Positions 32,159 to 37,424 of a DNA stretch of 37,424 nt are shown piece after piece (positions within the stretch are counted from its first letter, which is position 1; the number at the start of each line of letters is the position of its first letter). The translations under genes and the position numbers were made by a program. The notes under the pieces were generated by a model. It had not been told where the DNA came from. It did no database searches and worked only from the letters and a program-made list of their open reading frames with translations. The stretch is taken from positions 1 to 37,424 of the forward strand of contig JAJDEI010000251.1 in assembly GCA_029259845.1 (NCBI GenBank). Reading direction: 5' to 3'. Source of the DNA: Planctomycetaceae bacterium. Lineage in GTDB: Bacteria > Planctomycetota > Planctomycetia > Planctomycetales > Planctomycetaceae.

Positions 32159-32208
32159 CGTTTAGCCGCGACCGTTAGGGTGCGCTCCCTAGCGGTCGCG
32201 GCTAAACG
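32159..32208. repeat. Palindromic repeat family E (copy 2)
   Basis: Two 22-base arms (32159-32180 and 32187-32208) starting CGTTTAGCCGCGACCG are inverse copies with one mismatch, around loop TGCGCT. It lies 3 bases after the phosphatase stop and 6 bases before the symporter start. There is no T-run, so termination is possible but unproven. Confidence 0.85.
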
Positions 32209-32214
32209 GGGATC

Positions 32215-33774
32215 ATGATTGATGGGAAATATCCGTTGGCCGAAACACTCACGTTGCCGGACTACCTGATTATCCTCGCGTACCTCGTGGGGACGGTCGC
32301 GATCGGCGTTTCCATTGGGCGGCGGATCAAGACGGGGAAGGACTTCTTTCTCGGCGGCCGACAGTTGCCGTGGTGGGCGGTCGGGATGTCGCTGGTGGCG
32401 ACCGACATCGGCGGCACCGACATCATCGGCGTCGGCGGCGTGGCGTATACACACGGCATGGCGGTCGCCAACTTCGAGTGGATCGGCTGTGTGCCGGCGA
32501 TGATCGTCGCCGCGTTTGTGTTCGTGCCCTTCTTCTATCGGACCGGCGTCTACACGATCCCCGAATTTATGGAGCGGCGCTACAACGTCGGTGTGCGGAC
32601 GGCGCTGGCGATCTGTTGGCTGGTCTTCATGGCGTGCAACCTGGGGATCATGCTGCTGGCGTCGGCGAAAATGATGTCCACGCTTTTCGGCTGGGAAGTG
32701 ATGCTGTGCGTCTGGTTCACAGCCGCGCTGGTGGGGATGTACACGCTCACCGGCGGGTTGGCGGCGGTCGTCTATACCGATGCGATCCAGTGTGCGGTGA
32801 TGATTGGCGGCTGTCTGTTGGTGACCGTGCTGGGTCTGTGGGAAATCGGCGGACTCTCCGGCCTTCAGCAGGCGACGACTCCCGAGCAGCGGCAACTGAT
32901 CCTGCCGGTCGACACGCCGTCGCCGTTTCCCTGGACGGGGATTCTGTTCGGATTGGCGTTCGTGCTCTCGCCGGCGTATTGGATCGGCAATCAGGCGATC
33001 ATTCAGCGGTCGTTGGGGGCAAAGAACGAATTTCAGGCGAAGGCGTCGTACGTGTGGGGGGCCGTGCTGAAGAATATCATTCCGTTGATCATCGTCGTGC
33101 CCGGACTGATTGCCGCAGCCCGGTTTCCGGATTTGGCGGATGGCGACCAAGCCTATCCCATGCTGGTCTCGACGTTGCTGCCGGCCGGGCTGCGCGGGCT
33201 GTTTGTGGCGGCGTTCATTGCAGCGCTCATGTCGAGTATCGATTCTTATTTGAACTCGGCGGCGACCATCCTGGCGATCGACCTGTACAAGCGGTTCCTC
33301 CGTCCGCAGGCCAGCGAGCGGCAACTGCTGACGATTGGGCGGGTGACGACGGCCGCGCTGCTGGCGTGGGCCGTTGCCTTCGCCATGCAGCTCACACTAC
33401 TCAGTGAGCGGTCGGGGATTTACACGATTTTCCAGACGCTGATGGCGTTCTTTCAGGGGCCCGCGCTGGCGATTCTGTTGTGCGGCGTGCTTTGGCGGCG
33501 AGCGACCGGTGCCGCCGCACTGACCGGGTTCCTGCTGGGCGTGGCGTTTTCGATCTCCCTGTTTGCGCTGAGCCAGGAGGCGGTCATCGGTTGGCTCGGT
33601 TGGCGGCCGTTGTTTCAGGTGCGTGAGCCGTTCCTGTATTTCTCGGTGTGGGCGTTCGCCCTCACGCTGAGCGTGGTGGTCGTCGGCAGCCTGATGACCG
33701 CTCCCGACCCCGCGGAAAAAACACAGTATGTGATCGGCAGCAAATTGCGCCCCGCCCCGGAGGCAACGTCATGA
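32215..33774 (+). CDS. Sodium:solute symporter family transporter (second, SGLT-like)
   Basis: The 519-residue inner-membrane carrier has about 13 hydrophobic helices. Family landmarks are F-F-L-G-G-R-Q-L-P-W near 43-52, S-L-V-A-T-D-I-G-G-T-D-I-I-G-V-G-G near 59-75, Y-T-L-T-G-G-L-A-A-V-V-Y-T-D near 177-190 and the sodium-site helix A-L-M-S-S-I-D-S-Y-L-N-S near 338-349, closest in feel to sugar (SGLT-type) transporters. The start directly follows palindrome E2, leaving no room for a normal promoter, so it probably depends on upstream transcription or an unusual leader. Its stop overlaps the next small gene (ATGA). Neighbouring oxidoreductase, phosphatase and sulfatase genes suggest use of complex polysaccharide-derived sugars; substrate unproven. 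Confidence 0.92.
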   Translation: MIDGKYPLAETLTLPDYLIILAYLVGTVAIGVSIGRRIKTGKDFFLGGRQLPWWAVGMSLVATDIGGTDIIGVGGVAYTHGMAVANFEWIGCVPAMIVAAFVFVPFFYRTGVYTIPEFMERRYNVGVRTALAICWLVFMACNLGIMLLASAKMMSTLFGWEVMLCVWFTAALVGMYTLTGGLAAVVYTDAIQCAVMIGGCLLVTVLGLWEIGGLSGLQQATTPEQRQLILPVDTPSPFPWTGILFGLAFVLSPAYWIGNQAIIQRSLGAKNEFQAKASYVWGAVLKNIIPLIIVVPGLIAAARFPDLADGDQAYPMLVSTLLPAGLRGLFVAAFIAALMSSIDSYLNSAATILAIDLYKRFLRPQASERQLLTIGRVTTAALLAWAVAFAMQLTLLSERSGIYTIFQTLMAFFQGPALAILLCGVLWRRATGAAALTGFLLGVAFSISLFALSQEAVIGWLGWRPLFQVREPFLYFSVWAFALTLSVVVVGSLMTAPDPAEKTQYVIGSKLRPAPEATS

Positions 33775-34025
33775 CATCGACACCGCTGCATTTCATCGGC
33801 GACGCGCTGCGTCACGCTCTCCTGGTGATTCCCCTCCCGGTCGTCCGCGTGCTGTTTCTCGCCCTCCTGGCGGGCGTGTTGGTCTGGGTGCTCACGCTGC
33901 CCCGCAGTGAGACGACCGAACCGGGCGGTGACGGCCAAAACGGCGATGGCCGGGGCGGTGCGAATCTCAAGGTCGGCGCGACGATTGCGCTCGTCTTGCA
34001 ACTGGCGATCTACTCGCTGTTGTGA
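33771..34025 (+). CDS. Small two-helix membrane protein coupled to the symporter
   Basis: The 84-residue product has two hydrophobic segments (about 14-41, L-R-H-A-L-L-V-I-P-L-P-V-V-R-V-L, and 67-84, A-T-I-A-L-V-L-Q-L-A-I-Y-S-L-L) joined by a charged Gly/Asp-rich loop. The ATG overlaps the symporter stop (ATGA) and has GGAGG seven bases upstream, so it is strongly supported as a real gene and is translated with the transporter. Small helper proteins next to SSS carriers exist in other bacteria, for example the DUF4212-type partner of some acetate-type transporters, but this one does not clearly match. I infer an accessory subunit role. Confidence 0.75.
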   Translation: MTSTPLHFIGDALRHALLVIPLPVVRVLFLALLAGVLVWVLTLPRSETTEPGGDGQNGDGRGGANLKVGATIALVLQLAIYSLL

Positions 34026-34061
34026 GAGGATGGAGACCGCATCGTTTCACCGCACACACTT

Positions 34062-34096
34062 GGTTTCGCCGCACATTTGAAATGCGCGGCTAAGCC
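34062..34096. repeat. Palindromic repeat family E (copy 3)
   Basis: GGTTTCGCCGCACATTT and AAATGCGCGGCTAAGCC are inverse arms of 17 bases with three mismatches around a single G. The CGCACATTT core matches copy 1 at 29319. It lies between the small membrane protein and the sulfatase. Confidence 0.75.
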
Positions 34097-34128
34097 AGAC
34101 GAAACTCTTGCCACTCGAAACATCCCTC

Positions 34129-35532
34129 ATGCGCACGTTGTTCCTCCCAGCGTTTCTCTGCGTCCTTGGCGGCTCCCTTCAGGCTGCGGAGCCGCCCAAC
34201 ATTGTGTTCATCATGGCGGATGACTTGGGGTACGGCGAACTCGGCTGTTACGGGCAGGAGAAGATCAAGACGCCGCACATCGACCGGTTAGCGGCAGACG
34301 GCATGCGGTTCACGCAGGCCTATGCGGGGGCGGCGGTCTGTCAGCCGTCGCGGGCCGTGTTGATGACGGGCCTGCACACGGGGCATGCGGCGGTGCGGAC
34401 CAACGATCTCAAGCAGTTGCTGCTGCTGGAGGACGTGACGGTGGCCGAGTTGCTCAAACAGCGAGGATATGCGACCGGCGGGTTCGGCAAGTGGGGGCTG
34501 GGATACGTCGGCACGACCGGCCAACCGAACCGGCAGGGATTTGACGAATGGTTCGGGCAGTACCTGCAGGTGCACGCCCACTTCTACTATCCGTACTGGG
34601 TGCGTCACAACGATGAGAAGTACCTGCTCCCGGGGAACGAAGGAGGCCGGCGCGGCCAGTATGTTCAGGATGAACTGCATGCCAAAGCGATGGACTTCAT
34701 CCGCCGCCATGCCGACGGGCCGTTCTTCGCGTATCTGCCGTACATCATTCCGCACGTTGAAATGGTCGTGCCGGATGAATGGGAGGCGCCGTATCGGGGA
34801 CAGTTTCCGAAGGTCGCTGTGATGGACCCCCGGCCGGGCTACATCGGGTCTGAGGATGGGTTCGCGACACTCCCCGGCATGATCAGCCGGCTGGACGCCT
34901 ACGTGGGGGAAGTGCGATCACTGTTGGATAAACTGGGAATTGCCGACAACACAATCGTCATCTTCACGTCGGATAACGGAGGGCAAAACGGCGGAAAAGA
35001 TAAGGGCTGGACGAAGATGACCGATTTCTTCCAAGGCAATGGCCCGCTGCGGGGGTACAAGGGCACGTTTTACGAAGGAGGGATCCGAGTCCCGTTCATC
35101 GCCCACTGGCCGGGCAGGACGGCTGTGGGCAGTGTCAGCGATCACATCTGCGGCTTTCAGGACGTGCTGCCCACGTTGTGCGAAGTCGCCGGGATTGGCG
35201 TGCCGGCAGTCACGGACGGCATCTCAATCGTCCCCACGCTGACGGGTAACGGGACACAGAAAACTCATGAGGGAATGTTCTGGGAATCTCGCCGGGGCAA
35301 GGGCATGGCCCGTGCGGCTCGCAAGGGCCGCTGGAAAGCGGTGCAACCCCGATTGGATGCGGCTGTCGAGTTATACGACCTGTCAGAAGACATCAGCGAA
35401 ACAACCAACGTCGCAGACGCCCATGCCGACATCATCCGCGAGATGACGGCCTTCATGGACAGTTGCCACGAGCCGGAACGAGAGTATCCTGCCGCACCGT
35501 TTCGACCGGTGCTCGGGGATTTTGTGAGATAG
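34129..35532 (+). CDS. Secreted formylglycine-dependent sulfatase
   Basis: Type I sulfatases remove sulfate esters from polysaccharides, mucins or small molecules; planctomycetes encode very many. The 467-residue protein has a signal peptide cleaved around L-Q-A-A (residue 20), the metal-binding D-D at 31-32 (I-M-A-D-D-L-G-Y-G) and the maturation motif C-Q-P-S-R at 71-75, where Cys is converted to formylglycine. Further family blocks are G-F-G-K-W-G-L-G-Y and V-I-F-T-S-D-N-G-G-Q-N-G-G. I start it at the ATG at 34129, which begins the signal; there is no strong ribosome site. The palindrome at 34062 precedes it. No sulfatase-maturing enzyme lies in the window. Substrate unknown. Confidence 0.93.
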   Translation: MRTLFLPAFLCVLGGSLQAAEPPNIVFIMADDLGYGELGCYGQEKIKTPHIDRLAADGMRFTQAYAGAAVCQPSRAVLMTGLHTGHAAVRTNDLKQLLLLEDVTVAELLKQRGYATGGFGKWGLGYVGTTGQPNRQGFDEWFGQYLQVHAHFYYPYWVRHNDEKYLLPGNEGGRRGQYVQDELHAKAMDFIRRHADGPFFAYLPYIIPHVEMVVPDEWEAPYRGQFPKVAVMDPRPGYIGSEDGFATLPGMISRLDAYVGEVRSLLDKLGIADNTIVIFTSDNGGQNGGKDKGWTKMTDFFQGNGPLRGYKGTFYEGGIRVPFIAHWPGRTAVGSVSDHICGFQDVLPTLCEVAGIGVPAVTDGISIVPTLTGNGTQKTHEGMFWESRRGKGMARAARKGRWKAVQPRLDAAVELYDLSEDISETTNVADAHADIIREMTAFMDSCHEPEREYPAAPFRPVLGDFVR

Positions 35533-35538
35533 GAAATC

Positions 35539-36144
35539 ATGCGACTCGGCATCTACGGCGGCACGTTCGATCCGGTGCACTACGGCCACCTGTTGTTGGC
35601 CGAGCAGGCCCGTGAGCAGTGCCGGCTGGACGAAGTCTGGTTCGTGCCGGCCCGTCAGCCGCCGCACAAAGAGGCCGACGGAATCACGCCCGCGGAGGCA
35701 CGGATCGACATGCTGGACTTTGCACTCGCCGGCTGCCCGGAGTTTGCGGTCAGCCGCGTGGAGGTCGACCGGGACGGCCCGAGCTATATGGTCGACACGC
35801 TCCAGCAACTGGCCGATGAGGACCCGGCCCGCGAACTGTTCCTGTTGATCGGAGCCGATTCCCTGCACGATCTGCCGGCCTGGCGGGAGCCGCAGCGAAT
35901 TCTGGAACTGGCAACGGTCGTCGCCGTCAACCGCGGCCCGTTCGACGAAGCAACTCTTCGCCGCGCGGCGTCCGAACTGGGGTCCGAAAACAGTGATCGG
36001 ATCCATTTCGTCGAGATGCCCGGCATGGACATCTCCGCCAGCGACATTCGCCGCCGCGCAAAAGAAGGCCGCAGCATCCGCTTCCAGACCCCCCGCCCGG
36101 TCGCAACCTACATCGCCGAACGGAGATTGTACCCGTCCCGGTGA
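35539..36144 (+). CDS. nadD: Nicotinate-nucleotide adenylyltransferase
   Basis: This cytoplasmic enzyme joins nicotinate mononucleotide and ATP to give deamido-NAD, an essential step of NAD synthesis. The 201-residue protein starts with the nucleotidyltransferase motif G-G-T-F-D-P-V-H-Y-G-H at 7-17, has P-P-H-K near 41-44 and ends with the second motif I-S-A-S-D-I-R-R-R near 164-172, then the typical P-R-P-V-A-T-Y-I tail. Length is normal. The ATG at 35539 has TAGGA upstream. It starts 6 bases after the sulfatase stop, so it may be read through from there, an unexpected neighbour for a housekeeping gene. Confidence 0.95.
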   Translation: MRLGIYGGTFDPVHYGHLLLAEQAREQCRLDEVWFVPARQPPHKEADGITPAEARIDMLDFALAGCPEFAVSRVEVDRDGPSYMVDTLQQLADEDPARELFLLIGADSLHDLPAWREPQRILELATVVAVNRGPFDEATLRRAASELGSENSDRIHFVEMPGMDISASDIRRRAKEGRSIRFQTPRPVATYIAERRLYPSR

Positions 36145-36160
36145 CACCCCGGGCGCGGCG

Positions 36161-36234
36161 GTTCGCCATCGGCGTTGCCTCCGGGCTAACAGGAATCATG
36201 GTTCGGTGTTAGCCCGGAGCCAACGGCGACGGCC
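36161..36234. repeat. Palindromic repeat family A (copy 4), inverted pair
   Basis: GGCGTTGCCTCCGGGCTAAC (36171-36190) faces TTAGCCCGGAGCCAACGGC (36209-36227), the same two-arm arrangement as at 1281-1347. It lies between convergent nadD and the homing-endonuclease-repeat gene. Confidence 0.8.
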
Positions 36235-36258
36235 ACCCGCGTTCCGTGGTGCATTCGT

Positions 36259-36693
36259 TCACGGCTGCGCGCGGTACTCTTCGCAGCGGCGGAGGATTTC
36301 GGCACGATTACCAAACCGCATGTAGAGCGTGTGGTAAGGGAAGCGAGACCGTTCGTTGAACTCCCGAATCGTGGGGAAGCCTCCGCACGCCTCAATCACG
36401 CGGACCGCCTCGGCGAGCAAGTCGTCATCGGCATGGATCACATCGGCCCTGCGGCGGGGGTCGAGACCCGCCTCGATCCGCAACTCGGACCAGGAGGGAA
36501 AATGCTTGTAGACGGCATGCTCGCTGACGCCGGTTTGTTTAAGGAATCGCTGCATCGTCACGTCCGCCCCCTCCGCCGCAGCCAGTTCCTCAAGTGCCTG
36601 CACCAACTCATCCGGTTCCGCGGACCGTGTCCCCTCGCCCTCTTCCTCCGATAGCCAGGGCATCAAACTTCTGAGCGGATCATCAGCACGCAT
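36259..36693 (-). CDS. Protein with two homing-endonuclease-associated (HNH_repeat-like) motifs
   Basis: The 144-residue protein has an acidic N-terminus and two helical repeats of about 35 residues: V-T-M-Q-R-F-L-K-Q-T-G-V-S-E-H-A-V-Y-K-H at 45-64 followed by F-P-S-W-S-E-L-R-I-E-A-G-L, and F-P-T-I-R-E-F-N-E-R-S-R-F-P-Y-H-T-L-Y-M at 106-125 followed by R-F-G-N-R-A-E-I-L. This matches the homing-endonuclease-associated repeat, a small DNA-binding helix-turn-helix-like unit often fused to HNH nucleases. No nuclease domain is present, so it is probably a sequence-specific DNA-binding protein or a remnant. The start ATG at 36693 is the only reasonable one. It is monocistronic between repeat clusters. 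Confidence 0.65.
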   Translation of the reverse strand: MRADDPLRSLMPWLSEEEGEGTRSAEPDELVQALEELAAAEGADVTMQRFLKQTGVSEHAVYKHFPSWSELRIEAGLDPRRRADVIHADDDLLAEAVRVIEACGGFPTIREFNERSRFPYHTLYMRFGNRAEILRRCEEYRAQP

Positions 36694-37424
36694 TCCCGGC
36701 AGACTCCCATCAAACGGACAACCGACTCCATCTCACTAGAGGTGTCCCGGTTGCGCCGAGGGGTCCAACCTCCGCCATATCCGTGCCCATCCGTGTGATC
36801 CGTGGTCACCTGAAGACCACGGATCACACGGATGGGCCCAGCGCGGCTGAGCCGCAACCGAATCCAGAAGCCAGAAGATAAAAACCACGGAACAGATGGC
36901 AGTCACGGAAGGAAAGGGGCATTGTTGGCACCGACGGAATTTCATTCGCAGCATTCGTCCGATTCGCGGTTGAAAACAAGGAACCGCGAATCGGGCGAAT
37001 GTTACGAATGCCTCGGTCCCGCGCCTGCGGAGCCAGGTAGGTCAGGCTTTGCCTGACGAGACAGCTTCACACTCCGGCGATAATAGCGAGGCCGATTTAA
37101 TCGCTTCCTGCGCATTCGTCAGGCAAAGCCTGACGTACGGAACTGCGTCAACCTGTCGCGACGACGGGGTCGATGCCGGCGCGACGGGCGTCAATTCGCT
37201 GACTCAAGTGTCCGCTGCGCGATGCTTCGGAGCAAGTGTTGTCTCGGACGAGGCGGGTGGCCCAGCCGCCACGGCTGGGTGCCGCAGGCACAGGAGGTCT
37301 CACACTCGGCTCGAAACCCATTCGAAACCTTCGGACGCCGAGTGTGAGACATCCTGTCGCTCACGCGACCCAGCCGTGCCGGCTGGGCCACCCGCGAAGC
37401 CTGACCTACGTCCCTGCAAATCGT
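36694..37424. repeat. Gene-free tract of four kinds of nested palindromes
   Basis: A perfect 23-bp inverted pair (36785-36807 and 36815-36837, core CCATCCGTGTGATCCGTGG) is followed by CATTCGTCCGATTCGCGGTT (36952-36971) and its inverse at 36982-37001 with one mismatch, two GTCAGGC/GCCTGAC hairpins (37041-37057, loop TTT; 37118-37134, loop AAA) in opposite orientation, and an element with outer GCGGGTGGCCCAGCCG arms (37253-37268 and 37380-37395) and inner GTCTCACACTCGGC arms (37297-37310 and 37337-37350). No coding region is recognisable. Confidence 0.85.

Noticed and set aside
32092-33324. 410-codon minus-strand frame over the second symporter
   Set aside because: Extremely Arg/His/Gln-rich antisense shadow of a membrane protein gene.
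36785-37395. CRISPR array
   Set aside because: The repeats are palindromic pairs of different sequence with irregular spacing, not regularly spaced direct repeats with unique spacers.

Overview
The window is GC-rich DNA (roughly 60-65% by eye) with the gene content of a Planctomycetota bacterium, most likely order Planctomycetales. The evidence is a prepilin/DUF1559 gene followed by a small PepSY-like lipoprotein gene, a Tat-signal Gfo/Idh/MocA oxidoreductase, a Cys-type sulfatase, two sodium:solute symporters (one coupled to a tiny membrane protein), a leucine-rich-repeat lipoprotein, and DUF11 and CBM9-like secreted proteins. Genus cannot be fixed from the sequence alone. I recognised no rRNA, tRNA or CRISPR array.

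Layout. 0-2.4 kb: the tail of an IS4-type transposase, cdsA, a possible small minus-strand gene and a RidA-family gene. 2.9-4.7 kb (minus): a translationally coupled pair, a secreted LolA-like protein and a CBM9-like protein. 5.1-9.1 kb: three consecutive secreted or lipoprotein genes; the first two are paralogues and the third ends in a DUF11 domain. 9.5-12.1 kb: an A-type Fe-S carrier with a clear promoter, the DUF1559 gene plus PepSY-like lipoprotein, and a coupled pair of small unknown genes. 12.1-16.4 kb: an ABC ATPase without a permease, then an exported enolase-superfamily protein overlapping an FAD oxidoreductase. 16.6-18.5 kb (minus): a DnaJ-like chaperone, a membrane protein and rnpA, all overlapping by 4 bases. 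19.1-22.8 kb: a symporter, an amidohydrolase and a DHDPS-family aldolase/lyase, a likely catabolic cluster. 23.0-25.1 kb (minus): an ECF-type sigma factor, a terminator, then a GHKL ATPase coupled to a STAS-like protein. 26.4-36.1 kb: LRR lipoprotein, Gfo/Idh/MocA protein, PhoD-like phosphatase, second symporter plus small membrane protein, sulfatase and nadD. 36.3 kb to the end: a small protein with homing-endonuclease-associated repeats, then a gene-free tract of nested palindromes.

The most striking non-coding property is the density of dispersed palindromic repeats. At least six families occur two or more times in 37 kb, nearly all in intergenic gaps, and one copy doubles as a textbook intrinsic terminator. 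One family forms a near-identical inverted pair bracketing a 5.8 kb block (13.3-19.1 kb) that contains the enolase/oxidoreductase genes and the rnpA/dnaJ-like operon.

The best candidates for undescribed biology are the GHKL-ATPase/STAS-like pair beside an ECF sigma factor, the three-gene secreted cluster at 5.1-9.1 kb, the coupled small-gene pair at 11.5-12.1 kb, and the repeat families themselves. All functional assignments rest on motif recognition by eye, without database searches.
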